Origin: Mesotaenium endlicherianum
Lineage: Eukaryota > Streptophyta > Zygnematophyceae > Zygnematales > Mesotaeniaceae
Assembly: GCA_009602735.1 (NCBI GenBank)
Contig: WELA01003378.1
Location: forward strand, 18,223 to 49,592
Length of the DNA: 31,370 nt
Direction: 5' to 3'
The translations under genes and the position numbers were made by a program. Below the pieces are notes generated by a model. The model was not told where the DNA came from and did not search any database. It saw nothing but the letters and a program-made list of their open reading frames with translations. Below, in pieces: positions 16,630 to 27,365 of the stretch. The number at the start of each line of letters is the position of its first letter. Position 1 is the first letter of the stretch.

Positions 16630-17570
16630 GGCTGGTCTTTTTTCTCGACCTTCGGAATGTGCCGGTCTGGACACTGCTCTCTGAAGTGACCTGGCTGCTG
16701 GCAATGGAAGCAAATCGATTTTGCAGAGGCTGGCCTCGGCTTAGTCCTACCACCACCTCTTCCATAGCCGCCTCGAGAGAAACCACCTCTCCCTCTAGAC
16801 TGCACAGCATTGTACTTATACCCATGTTCGTAGCCCTGATCATCCTCAGCCTGGTCTCCTTCAGTTGCATTGTAGGAACCGTGGGGCTTTTTGACAACCT
16901 TAGACACCAAAGCGTTACTCTGGCGCTTGTGATTGAACTGCTGCTGATCCCAGGCGTCAGCATCGTGGATCAAGTCAGCCAGTTTCTCATACTTTTTCTC
17001 AGCAAAATGACCAGAGACCTCGGATTTCAAGCCATACCTGAAGTATGCTATCCTATACCGTTCTGGCAAATCAGGCTGCTTCATCATGTTCTCTTGGAAC
17101 TTTTGAGCAAACTCAGCAACTGAAGTGGTCTGCTTCAGTGTCAGGGAGATCATCGCATAGATAGCTTTCTCCTGCTGGTTGATGACATCAAACTTCTCAT
17201 GCAACTTCTCGACAAACTCTACCCACGTAGGGTCACCGAGTTGCCGAGCCTTACGCTCTTCCTTCCAGTAAAGCCACCAGTCTGCGGCACTGCCTTTCAG
17301 TAGCGCACCGGTGTGCCTGACCTTCTCGTAATCTTGTAGTTCTGGGTAGTTCTCCAGCCACTGCTCAACATCCGCGAGAAACTTGATCAGGTAATATTTT
17401 CTGTTTCCCTCAGGATCATAGTCCAGGGGAGGTTTCGGCTTAGGCTTACTAGGCCCTCTGCCACCACCACCAGTGGTTTGAGACCCCAGTTGGTCTCTGT
17501 CCCGAAGTAGAGACATTATGATTCTTTTGTCCTCCTGTTGGGACTGATAAATGATGGACTGGTTCATTAC

Positions 17571-17818
17571 ACTATCACACTTAGATGCATATCGAGGCAG
17601 TTCGCTGCTACCGAGTACGGAGTTCAGCTGGCTGTCAAAGAATGTGTCAGCAAGCTGACTTTAGTTAACTTCAGCCTGCTGCTTCCGGCTGAGTTGTTAA
17701 ATTGATATTAAATATGAAGTCCAGCAGACTGATTACTAACTAGAGTTCAGCAAGCTGAACTTAATTAACTATTAATTTAAATAAATAGTATATCTACTAA
17801 TTTACTGATTCATTACAC
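17571..17818 (-). repeat. LTR 5' fragment inside gag
   Basis: Begins TGTAATGAATCAGTAAATTAG and follows the LTR for about 245 bases to GCATCTAAGTGTGATAG, replacing part of gag. No 3' LTR half and no clean duplication is visible, so it is not a simple insertion. Confidence 0.85.
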
Positions 17819-18004
17819 AATGGCAGCTGCCTCATCTGCAGCCTCTCTAGCTGCAGTATCTGCCACTGCTTCAGAATAGGTACGGGTTCTCGCTACATGG
17901 CTTTCAGCCTGATTTTCGACATTCTCGTTATCCTGGTTCTCCATGTCGCGGGAGTTGCTAGTTTGAGACCTTGTCCTTACCATACAAAGAAGACCGTGAA
18001 AACT

Positions 18005-18016
18005 GCTCCGATATCA
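18005..18016 (-). promoter_or_regulatory. Primer binding site (initiator Met tRNA type), one base mutated
   Basis: TGATATCGGAGC one base after the LTR end. The right-hand element has TGGTATCGGAGC, which resembles the tRNA-iMet site TGGTATCAGAGC common in plant retroelements. Confidence 0.8.
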
Positions 18017-18017
18017 C

Positions 18018-18736
18018 TGAAATGAATCGACTTACCACATAGGCGATTAACAATAAAGTAAGATCTTTATATCAGCAAGCAATCTTTATGGTATTTTTTG
18101 TTGATTGATTAAACAGCAAAGGACAACACACTAGCAGTGTACAATACTCGCAAGTCAAATGCAAGTAAACTAGCATCAATAATGCAATCAGTAAACTCAT
18201 ACATAAGCAAGGATAGAAGACAGTGCATATCAATGGCTTCCCGCCTTCGATCCAGATATCTCTCAGTAAGCAGTACAAAAGAGTTGGCCTCGTTTCCAAA
18301 TGCCGAACTCGAGAGCAATGCCTAGCATATGTACATGGAATGAGTTTACTGTTCAACGGCCAGTGCGATGGCACCGCCTACCCGGGAGTTAACCACGTTG
18401 GTAGGACCTCGGTTAACCAAATCCACCGCCATCTCCCATCATCCCGAATCGCCATCCATCCCAAGGATGTCATCTGGCTATTCATCTAGCAAACCACACT
18501 TAGATGCATAGTTAGGCGGTTCGCTGTAATCGAGTACGGAAAGCAGCTGGCTATCAAAGAATATGTCACCAAGCTAACCTAAGTTGACTTCAGCCTGCTA
18601 CTCTGGGCTGAGTCATTAAACTGATAAGTATATAAAGTCCAGCAGATTGAATGTTGACTGAAGTTCAGCAGGCTGAACTTAATTAAGTATTATATGTAAA
18701 TGAATATTATATCTACCAATATACTGATTCATTACA
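18018..18736 (-). repeat. 5' LTR of minus gypsy element
   Basis: A 719-base LTR from TGTAATGAATCAG (18736) to TTCATTTCA (18018), followed by the PBS. It contains a TATA-like TTTATATAC in the U3 part and pairs with 9833-10540. Confidence 0.93.
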
Positions 18737-18741
18737 GTAAA
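18737..18741. repeat. Target-site duplication, right of minus gypsy element
   Basis: GTAAA, matching 9828-9832. The piggyBac copy 2 frame resumes at 18742. Confidence 0.93.
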
Positions 18742-20506
18742 TTATTCATCTTGGCTACCTTTTTGGAAGATGCATGGGCAAAAAAGACATTTGAACAGTA
18801 TTACATAGAGATTGTCTTAGTCAGAACTGTGAGAAAAGAGGTCGTGAGGACTAAAAAGGAGAACTCATGACTCATAGAAGTGTTGTATGACAAGGAAAAG
18901 GAGCAATGGGAGACATGGCAGGTTAGACAATACCCATCTACTGTGCCTAAAGAGTCCTGGTTTTATTCCGAGCCGCACGTAGTTCGTTTTGACTCGATTT
19001 CCTCAGGAGCCTCTCTGCTTTCAAGTTCGAGGGAGAATGAGGGTTAAAGTCTAATTTTGTCCTCCCAAGATTCAAATGATGACTCATAGCCAAGGTCTAG
19101 TGATGGTGAGGAGGAGGAGGAGGATGAGGAGGAAGAGGAGGAGGAGGAGGATACTATGAGGAAGAGGGGCAAGCCCGACACTGGAAGAGGTAAGCAGTTG
19201 ATGCTCACTGTTCCTACTGTTAGAATGAGAAATGGGAGAGGAGGAGAAGGGCAATAGCTCCATAACCATAATTGCTCCATAACCATAACTGCTCCAAACA
19301 TTGTGGCGCACTACAAAACACACAAAGACGTTGTTGATCAATTTTACAAGCTCTATATGAGAGATAACTACTCTGTCGAGACTTCTGCTGTGGGCTTGAA
19401 GTGGTGGCACAAACTATAGTGGATCAGTTTGATGCTGCCCTGGCCAATGCCTACAACCTGGCCCATCCTGGGAGTGACAAGTATCCCTTCATGTTAGATG
19501 TTGTTGCGGAGATGATAGACTTCCATGATCCACATGAGGGAGGCGCTTTCGCTGGAGTGCGGGGCGGGCTGGGATGGACTGGATCCTAGGGAGACACTTT
19601 CCTGAGCACCTTCCAGGAGGTTCTAGACCAGTGTGTGTAGTGTGCAGGAGCACGCTGTATGATTTAGGCCATGAGAAGAGTAAGGTGAGGCCTAGCTATT
19701 GGTGCGTGACATGTGAAGTAGGGCTTTGCCCCGCGCCTTGCTTTGAGGAGTACCATACCAACAGGCACATAGCACATGTAGATAGTGGCCCCTACAGGCT
19801 GAGTAGCAGTAACTAGTAGGGCTTTAGAGCAGAGGAACAGCAACAAAAACATATATGAAGGACATTGTGCTTCATATCGTACGTAGTTCAGCTTCATGTG
19901 TGCAAAGCTGTGGATACTGCAATATTTTGCAATTAATAATTTATTTTTAATCATTATCATTGATTATTTTTTATTTGAATATTTTTTTGTACGTAAAATA
20001 ACACCTTACTTTTAAGCTCCACTTTACAGATTATTGTTTGCATGTGTGAAAAATAAGTTATGAATTATTAAGTGTGATGCTTTGTTGCATGAGGCACTAA
20101 AAAGTACAAAAAATACCCGGACCCCATATGGTCCACTAAGTACAGAGTGTGCCTGCACAAAGCTACTGATCAGAAAGAAGTAATATCTGTTTCATTTGAT
20201 TGGTAAGATACATGCCTATCCCAGAATTAATCAACAACTGCTGGTTCATTTCCAAACTCATAATGTGTGTAGTCAAAGTTGGCCCTATTTGCTCGTTTTT
20301 TGTTACCGTATACACTTTGTACGAAAAGTGCACCACACCTTTCCGAAAGTTGCAGGCCACATGGCCGATGCAATACCTTGTGATGTAAATTCTCTAATGA
20401 TCTATCACACATAGTCATAGCTTCATTGGTTATTTTAATATAGTGTGACTTAAGTGGTGCATTATTGGGTCATATATGGTCTTCTCCTCGGAAGACCTAG
20501 TGATAA

Positions 20507-21034
20507 GAAAAGTCGTGTACAAGATAGGATAAGATTAGATCAGATCAGACTAGACTAGACTAGGCTCCCTCTACTTCTTTGTGCTTCCCATTTATGCTTC
20601 AACTCTAAGTGTCCTCTCTAGCAAAGTACCTCCAGAACCTCTACTATGGCTCCTTCCATGTAGGTGACCTTGCCTTGTTGAACAAGCTAGCACACACACA
20701 CGCACACAATCACATTCTAAAATATTCTACTACACATCCACTAACTCCTCAGGGAGTTTCTAGAAATTCCACAATCACTTTGGCACGCTACGTAATTGTA
20801 CGTAGTTTTTGGGACCCTCATGATTCAATGTCCTACTCTCTGGACTCCAACCGGGATTTTCGTCACTGGACCTTTCCTTGTCACTAAATTGAATATGTGC
20901 CATTTAAAACTCAGTTAAAATTCCCAAAATCCATAACTTTCTCAATACTTATCCAAACGACTTGAAACAAAGTCCAAATTTTTTCTAGAATTACACTCTA
21001 TGCATATAGAATGCTATAAAAACTACAAATTACA
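20507..21034. repeat. Unidentified AT-rich repeat between piggyBac copy 2 and a gypsy fragment
   Basis: It holds short tandem tracts (AGATCAGATCAG, ACTAG repeats at about 20535-20565; CA repeats at 20690-20705). Its last 150 bases (AAAATCCATAACTTTCTCAATAC onward) resemble the end of the 760-bp insertion at 24594-25353 (AAAATCCATACCTCTCTCAATAC). The two are probably diverged members of one non-coding repeat family. No protein is supported. Confidence 0.5.
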
Positions 21035-22635
21035 CTTTCATAACCTTCCTAATGTCCTTTCTAGAAGATCTGATCTGCAAGAAAGTAACTTTGGTCAGGA
21101 TGCTGTTGATAGGGTTTTTTGTGCACTCACTTTACGTAAGGAGAAAAAGTCCTTCCTTGAACAACTTAGGAAAGCCTACCTTTCTGACCCAATATTTAAC
21201 ACCAGCCCAACTGAAGGTATGTGTCTTGCTATTACACTCGGTTATTAGCTAAAGGGATTGGTCTGGATGAATGAAACCACTTCAGGCAAGCTGAAGATGG
21301 TCATTCCTAAGAACTTGGAACTAAGGTCTTCATTATTGAGTCAAGCTCATGACAGTTTACTAGGTGGACACTTGGGGCAAGCCAAAATTGTTGGCAAACT
21401 GGCAAAACATTACCACTGGGAAGGGTTATCTTGTGAGGTCTTAAAATATGTTAAATCCTGTGATGAGTGTCAAAAAAACAAGGCCGGACACACACCATCC
21501 GGGGGGTTATTGCAACCATTACCTATCCCAGCTGAAAGATGGAAAACTATCTCAATGGACTGGGTGGTAACACTACCGAGAACCGCCAATGAGCAAGATC
21601 CTATTTTGATAGTAGTGAATAAACAAACAAAGATGGTCATTTTTATCCCCACCACTGTGAAAGTAACTGCACTCAAAACGGCAAGACAATTTATAAGAAC
21701 GTGGTCTGCCTACATGGGCTACCCTCTAACCTCATATCCGACAGGAACTCAAAATGCACCTCTAAGTTTTGGAGAACATTAATGGAGTCAATGGGAGTCA
21801 AACAGCTGCTCAGCACAGCAAACCATTCTCAGACTAATGGGCAGTCTGGGAGAACGAACAGAGTTCTGCAAGAGGTATTGAGAGCTTACATATAAAAAAA
21901 AACAGGAAAATTGAATTGACTTGTTGTCTCAAATTCAGTTCGTTGTCAACAGCGCTGTTCATGCGTCAACGGAGAAGACTCCTTTTGAACCTAGTCTGGG
22001 TAGAGTTCTTAAGTCCTCCTTAGATGTCCTAGGGGAACCATTGACTCACCCCAAAAAACTCGTGAATCCAATCTTCCTTCAGCTAACCCAGGAATTTGCT
22101 GACACCGTGTCAAAAGTTCAAAGGAACCTGTATAAGGCACAAGACACCCAACAAAAATACACTAATCAACACCGTCGAAAATTGACATTATCTAAGGTGA
22201 TTTGGTCAAACTGCACTGTACCTTCCCGGTGTGGTCAAGAAAAAGCTTGGTCCAGTTTGGGTCGGTCCATATTGGGTGGTACGTCGGGTCGTCAGAATGC
22301 TTACAAAATGAATATGTCGGCGAAATATGAGGAGCATCCAGTCTTTTATGTCTCTTTCCTGGAACCATATATCAAGGGTGATACATTGTTCACAGGTCGG
22401 TTACCTGTCCAACCAGGACCGGTCCCCGCCGTCCGAGATGGTCACCTTGAGGAGTATGAGGTGGATGAGATTTTGGAGGCTCGTTCCGCACGTCGATCAT
22501 CTAAATATGTCATGAAGTACCTGGTCAGATGGAAGGGATGCATCTGGTGACACATGGGACTTCAAGGACCATTTAGTATACGCAAAAGGGGCGTTGAAAC
22601 GTTTCTATCTTTGGGAAGCTGGTATACTCCCATAA
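21035..22635 (+). pseudogene. pol: gypsy copy 2: pol fragment (end of RNase H, integrase, chromodomain), broken
   Basis: It begins within the RNase H to integrase linker (VLSRRSDLQESNFGQ) and follows the minus element's pol from there. The integrase zinc finger is complete (QAHDSLLGGHL to CDECQ), then SMDWVVTLP and IFIPTTVKVTALKTARQF. Beyond about 21690 several frameshifts and a stop (TAA at 21780) break the core. The C-terminus still reads LTQEFADTVSKVQ, then EYEVDEILEARSARRSSKY and YLVRWKG of the chromodomain. The 5' LTR, gag, protease and most of RT are missing to the left. Confidence 0.9.
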
Positions 22636-23036
22636 CTGTCATTGCAGTTGACGGGGACAGATGACAGGAAGTCCTGTCTCCATTTAAGATGGATGGGCAG
22701 GTGACAGAAAGTGACAGTTTAGTGACGATTGTGACCAACAGTCCGTCAAGCCATTAAGATGGAGGGATTGTGACATCTTTTTGATAGTCAGGAAGCTGCC
22801 CTTACAAATATAAACTCACATTCAACCGCACTGTAACTCACTCATCACAGTGTTACATTCTTGGAAATACCTCTGTGTCAGGCTTATCACTCCCACTCAC
22901 TCCTCTCGCAAGGTAAATTAGGACAGGTTGTAACTACGTTCTTGCCCATTATGCCTCTACGGGTGTCCCATTATGCCTCTTCGGGTGTCCTGTACTCTAC
23001 TCCTATACTAACTGAGCTATTGCATGTGTGAGCAGG
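22636..23036 (+). promoter_or_regulatory. Internal promoter and 5' leader region of the accessory gene, gypsy copy 2
   Basis: Non-coding spacer between pol and the accessory ATG at 23037. It shares blocks with the minus element (GACAGATGACAGGAAGTCCTG, AAGATGGAGGGATTGTGAC). AAATATAAAC at 22806-22815 is TATA-like. CGCAAG then GTAAAT at 22913, and GAGCAG ending at 23035, form a predicted 123-base intron just before GATGACC. Confidence 0.5.
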
Positions 23037-23058
23037 ATGACCAAACGGAAGAACGAAC

Positions 23059-23062
23059 TTAA
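23059..23062. repeat. TTAA target site, left of piggyBac copy 3
   Basis: TTAA directly before the terminal repeat; its duplicate is at 27146-27149. Confidence 0.93.
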
Positions 23063-23077
23063 CAGTAGATGGCTCGG

Positions 23078-23095
23078 TGCACCCTATAGGGTGCA
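23078..23095. promoter_or_regulatory. Subterminal palindrome of piggyBac copy 3
   Basis: TGCACCCTATAGGGTGCA is a perfect 18-base palindrome starting 15 bases inside the left end. Its half-site GGTGCA/TGCACC recurs at about 23110, 26742, 26774 and 27107. A transposase-binding role is inferred. Confidence 0.55.
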
Positions 23096-23378
23096 TATGA
23101 CATATTTGGGTGCATGTATAGACCCCTCTAGTACAGGCCGCCATTTACTGTGTAGTTATCCATTTTCACTAAAATTAAGCTTAAACGATTGCAAATGTCG
23201 CCGAGTAGCCGAGAATAAATTGGCGACCAAATCCGACGAGTTTTCACAAAGTTACAAGTGAAAACGTACACCCTCTGAATCGGTCTGAGCAAAAAATGAA
23301 ACAGCGAATCTGCTAACTTTTGCGAGAAAGAAGAAGGAGAGCCTCTTCTTCTTCAAAACCTTTCTTACTCAATCCGCC

Positions 23379-26300
23379 ATGGCTGCAGGTGAAACTTCGT
23401 CTAGTGTCTTCGTAGGTCTCTTCATCTACGTTAGCACAATTTTTTTTGGTCGTAGATGCCAGCAGTTTGCGGACGTTTGTGAGGAGTTCTTGTTAAAGGA
23501 GGAGGTCGTGAAGACATCCGTGGCTAAGAATGGTGGTGTGCAGTACTCAGTGAGGTTCTTGTATGATGGGAAGAAGGTATTGTTTACTGCTGACTTCGTA
23601 GAGTCTCATTTGAGGCCTTTTGATGTTTTTGAGGAATCTAAACATGCGGGTGTGTTCAAACAAATCCGCGAAGTAGAGCCTGACAGCCAGCCCATAGCAA
23701 CACTTAGAGAGGAGTCTATAGTGCCTAACACTTTACAGGTTGGTCCTGCTGAGAGTTCTTTGAATGATAGTGGAGAGCCCTCTTCTCAAACCGAGAAGAG
23801 GAAAAAAGGAAGGCTGGCCAAAAGTAACAGTATAGCAGCACCTGCAGAGAGAAGCAAGTTCAGATCAGCACAGATTGCATCAGACAGGAGCGATAAAGGA
23901 AAGTGCAAGATCTTGGACTCTGACAGTGAAGTTGCCAGTGACAGTGAAGCCTACAGCAGCTCGGATTCCGAGGAGGAGGAGGAGCACAACCTGCCCTTGA
24001 GTATGCATGAAGACCTGGAGGAAGATGGGAGCCCGGAGGAGTGGAACTGGAAGGCACCTGTCCCTGGTGAGAGCTACAATGACATGTTGCTCAAGCCCAC
24101 AAGAGACCATCATCATGGTCTGCAGGGCATTTCTAATGAGAGTTTTAGAGGTCTATCTCCATTTAGTGTTCTTTGTTTTCTCATGCCTACATGGTTCTTT
24201 AAACAGTTAGCAAAAGAGACAAATGCTTATGCTGCTTTGCACCAGACTAATGGTGGGATACCTTGCACTTCTACTAAGATTGTCATCTTCCATGGCTTGT
24301 GCATGGTTATGGGCTTGCATGTCCTTTCTAGTCTCAAGTGTTATTGGAAGTGCTTATTGAGAGGGCACATTACACTTCCTAGCTTCGGCCGGTTCATGTC
24401 TAGAAACAGGTTCAAAGAAATTAGAAGGTATTTTCATGTGAAGGATAATCAGAATAAAAAGTGTTTTTCTTCTAACTCTAGAGAGTACAAGCTATGGCAG
24501 GTGAAGCCTTTCACAGACCTTGTCTTAAGTACATTCAGGAAGTATTATTGTCCAAGAGAGACTTTGACTATTGATGAGAGATGAAAGGGGCAGAGTGCCC
24601 TTGTGGAAGCGTAGTGACTCACGAGGAAAAGAACTAGTTGCAATCATACTAAAGAGTGCAGCGGCATCTCACAAAGAAAGCTTAGGAAAATTACTCAACA
24701 TTTTGAGTAGCAAGAAACTGCTCACAAATGAACTAGGATAAAAGGCCTCGTCATTACAAACTCGTAGAAGTTTACAGAAGTGAAAACTGATGAAGAATGA
24801 AGTAGTTATGTCTATTTATAGTTTTTACGATGGCCGCTCGCCCCTCGGCGGGAGGGCCGCTTAGCAACGGATTTTCTTAAGTGTTTGTCAAATCGTCCCT
24901 TCCAAAATATTCGTGAGAAAGCTAGAGCAGCCTCATCTGACGTGTTGGGCTGGTTTGACGTTCACATGCATGCATCGAAATATCTAGAATATACTAACTT
25001 AGACGCGCTAGGCTAATCCGAAACTTCTAAGTAATCGACCTAGTCGGCACTCCGCGTCAGCCGAACTTACGTGAAGGTTCGAATTCACTACAACGGCCCA
25101 GATCGTTCGGCGCTGTCGATCAATCCAACGGTCGTGCTCACCGCAAATTAAGGACAGCTGTCAACCGACCTCAAAACTAATTAAACTTTGAAAATCCATA
25201 CCTCTCTCAATACCAAATTCGATGAACTTTATATCAAAATGACCAAAACAATACACTCTACACTTCTATGCAATCAAAACATACTTTTAAAGAACTCAAA
25301 AATGCACTTTGTAAACCTATGACCTTACAAGAGAACCATTTTTATTAGGAATAGGCAGTGTTCAATTAGAATATACAATCCGAGCAAACCTTACAAGTAC
25401 GGTATTGAAGTCTTTACTGTATGAGATGCTATCACATATTTTTGTTATGCAATTCATCATATATGACATAGTGAAGAGAGATGGCTTGAAGAGTGATGTG
25501 ATTCTAGACCTTGTAGCAATGCTCCCTGTTGGTAGATTGTTCACTCTTGTTGTGGATAGAGGATTCACCTCTCCTAAATTGTTTTAGCAATTAGCTAGAC
25601 TTGGTCATGGTGCTACAGGTACAGTATTTACTAATAGAAAGAACTACCCGGCTAATGATGTGTAGATGAAGCCTAACAGTCATCCTAAGGGTCATTGAAA
25701 GGTTGTCATAAATGAGAATCCTCCTATGATAGCATGCACGTGGCAGGACAAGAAACTTTGTGCTTTTTTTTCTACAGCTACAGGATTAGTCCCTACCACA
25801 CAGGCTAGGCGTAATGGTAAAGATAAGCTTGTCATCCCTGCTCCTCAATTGGTAGAGCATTATAATTTGTACAAGGATGCTGTAGACCAGTATGATGGTT
25901 TGTGTCTAAAGAGGAACTATAGTGCGGAGAGGGTATTGGTCAATAGAAAGTGGTGGCATCGAGCATATTGGGGTATTTGGGATGGCTTGCTAGCAAATGT
26001 TTTCATCATGCTAAAGATGGACAATGATGCAGCTGATAAGTATGAGACGTATTTAGACATCATGGACGAGATGTGTTCATTTCAGCGTCCTAATGAGGCT
26101 GGCCCATCTAGAGCCGTAACACGAATTACTACTGCTCTACCTTCTCATGAAGGAAGATTTACCCATAGGCACTTTCCTTCTAGGATTCCTGATGAAAAGT
26201 ATGAGTATTGTAAGGTGCGTGCTGCTGGTCTTCACGGCCAACGTAGCTCAGGGAAGAGGCCGATGAAGACGAAGTACAAGTGTTTCCACTGTGACGTTTC

Positions 26301-26492
26301 CCTTTGTGCAGCACTTTGCTTTCATGTGTACCACACTAATAGAGCTATAGAGCACCTAGATTTAGGACCTAGGAAGAAGCTAGGCAAAATTAGGGATTTT
26401 GACAATTTTGTAAGACTCGCGTATATTTTCCTATTGTTCATGTCTGGTGCTATATGCAGTATGAAGTATATGCCATGTGTACGTAAGTGTTA
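23379..26492 (+). pseudogene. piggyBac transposase (DDE_Tnp_1_7 family), broken
   Basis: A cut-and-paste transposase acting on TTAA sites. Start ATG 23379 (MAAGETSSSVFV). The open part to 24584 holds a family-specific N-terminus, a basic patch, an acidic Ser/Glu tract (DSEAYSSSDSEEEEEHN) and the start of the catalytic domain (HHHGLQG, FFKQLAKETNAYA, MSRNRFKEIRRYFHVKDN). It ends at TIDER with the first catalytic Asp, then TGA. After the 760-bp insertion it continues KPYKYGIEVFT, LVVDRGFTSPKLF (second Asp), W-DKK, AVDQYDGLCLKRNYS (third Asp), KWWHRAYWGIWDGL and the Cys-rich tail CFHCDVSLCAALCFHVYHTN, stopping near 26492. Additional in-frame stops near 25423, 25585, 25663 and 25696, and a frameshift near 25440, show decay. 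All three Asp are still present. Confidence 0.93.
24594..25353. mobile_element. 760-bp insertion inside the piggyBac catalytic domain, unidentified
   Basis: The flanks carry the 5-base duplication GGCAG (24589-24593 and 25354-25358). Removing it and one copy rejoins KGQ to CSIRIYNPSKPYKYG in frame. It has no coding sequence. TATAAATAG occurs on the minus strand near 24823-24831. A 5-base duplication and a TATA box suggest a solo LTR of another family, but the ends (AGTGCCC, GGAATA) lack TG...CA. Its right end resembles 20507-21034. Confidence 0.75.
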
Positions 26493-27365
26493 ACGGGTGC
26501 CTGCATTGACAGTTGAATTTAAAATTTTCATTACCATGGATTATAAGCATTATTTCATGTGTCATTTGGGAAATAAAGAATTTTTGGACATCATTAATTT
26601 ATTTTTTCAATTAAAAATAAAAAAGAACACACCAGTGGGAAGACAAGACTGTACTTGTGTTGTGTATAAAACATCTTGACAAAAAACATGATGAAATGCT
26701 CACAAAGAATGTATATGTACTTGACACTATTTGAGATCAAAATGCACCCGAGAAAAAGAGGCGCTCCTATGTGGGTGCATGTCCTTGGATAGTTGTATCT
26801 TTGTCAATACTTCTCATATTAGTCCAAGATTTAAGGTACTCACTCATCATATGATAGGGCAGCCCTGGTCTAAATCCCAGGCCCTCAAGTATTGGCAATT
26901 ACGAGATACAATGTCTCAAAGTTGGAGAAATATCGCGCGCTTATTCCAACATTATTAAATGCCATTTAAGTCATTACTAAAATTATATATTAAATATAGA
27001 AGGTACGAAACCAGAAACCTTATGATGTGTACTTCTCGAAAAACTGATTCATGGCCCCATTGGACTTGTATTGTGAGCTATAGAAATTCCCAACCATGTG
27101 CTCAAAACGCACCCAAAAGTGTCAGTTCCACTGAGCCATCTAGTGTTAAGAGGAAGAGGAAGGCCAACCAGGCCCGGCAACAGTATCAAGAAGTCCAGGA
27201 GGACATTGAAGCCACTTCACTTTTAGGACGGGAGGTAGAACGGCAACAATTCAAGAAGGAGGCCAAGAAGAAAAGGGAAGATGAAGAAAGGGCCAGGAAA
27301 GAGGAGGGGGACGGGAAAGCTGAGGAGGCCAGACTCAAAAAAGCTAAGGAGGACGGGAAGGCTGA

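Larger units (their letters stand above)
16557..17983 (-). pseudogene. gag: gag of minus gypsy element, interrupted by an LTR fragment
   Basis: Start at 17983 (MVRTRSQTSNSR), the same as in the right-hand element. The N-terminal part runs to about 17819. A 248-base LTR fragment follows, and gag resumes near 17560 (YQSQQEDKRI), having lost about 355 bases relative to the intact copy. The rest carries the capsid-like retrotransposon gag region (ADWWLYWKEERKAR) and one CCHC zinc knuckle (CFHCQQPGHFREQC). The gag stop used in the intact copy is mutated here, so the frame runs on to 16557. Confidence 0.9.
9833..18736 (-). mobile_element. Ty3/gypsy chromovirus, full-length but decayed (8.9 kb)
   Basis: The order on the minus strand is 5' LTR (18736-18018), PBS, gag, pol (protease, reverse transcriptase, RNase H, integrase, chromodomain), an accessory coiled-coil gene, PPT, a fragment of LTR, and the outer 3' LTR (10540-9833). 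The 5-base duplication GTAAA on both sides shows that it inserted as one unit. Pol carries at least six lesions and gag has an LTR fragment in place of part of its N-terminal half, so the copy cannot make its own proteins. Confidence 0.95.
9791..19816 (+). pseudogene. piggyBac copy 2 transposase remnant: start 9791-9832, remainder 18742-19816
   Basis: The frame opens MASTNAPQIVVGGK at 9791 and is interrupted after codon 14 by the gypsy element. It resumes exactly in frame at 18742 with LFILATFLEDAWAKKTFEQYY, matching the N-terminus of the other copies. A Glu-rich tract follows at about 19105-19155. The sequence then jumps straight to IVAHYKTHKDVVDQF, the third catalytic Asp region, and on to KWWHKL. 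The first two catalytic Asp motifs are absent. After a frameshift the C-terminus (DQFDAALANAYN, then CVVCRSTLYDLG and CVTCEVGLCPAPCF) carries the Cys-rich zinc-binding tail of the family and stops at 19816. Several stops break the frame. Confidence 0.85.
9510..20502 (+). mobile_element. piggyBac transposon copy 2, split by a gypsy insertion
   Basis: The left end CACAAGGTATCCCATCG and the right end (reverse complement CACTAGGTCTTCCGAGG, ending at 20502) are imperfect inverted repeats related to those of copy 3. Both carry an inner ACCATATAT-type motif. The right flank is ATAA instead of TTAA. After removing the gypsy element and one GTAAA, the element would be about 2.1 kb. That is short because the catalytic middle of its gene is missing, so it is a non-autonomous deletion derivative. 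Confidence 0.75.
23063..27145 (+). mobile_element. piggyBac transposon copy 3, both ends intact
   Basis: TTAA duplications flank inverted ends: left CAGTAGATGGCTCGGTG, right (reverse complement) CACTAGATGGCTCAGTG, 15 of 17 matching. GGGTGCAT motifs recur inside both ends. The element is about 4.1 kb including a 760-bp insertion. Excision leaving one TTAA restores the accessory gene frame exactly. Confidence 0.95.

Noticed and set aside
16659-17123. A 154-codon plus-strand frame over gag
   Set aside because: It is the antisense of the gag coding sequence and recurs opposite gag of the right-hand element (30122-30364) only because gag is conserved.
13575-26492. A variant genetic code (TAA/TAG as Gln) to explain in-frame stops in pol and the transposase
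   Set aside because: The broken genes also have frameshifts and TGA stops, stops fall at Glu and Trp as well as possible Gln positions, and the intact gag/pol and channel exons contain no internal stops.
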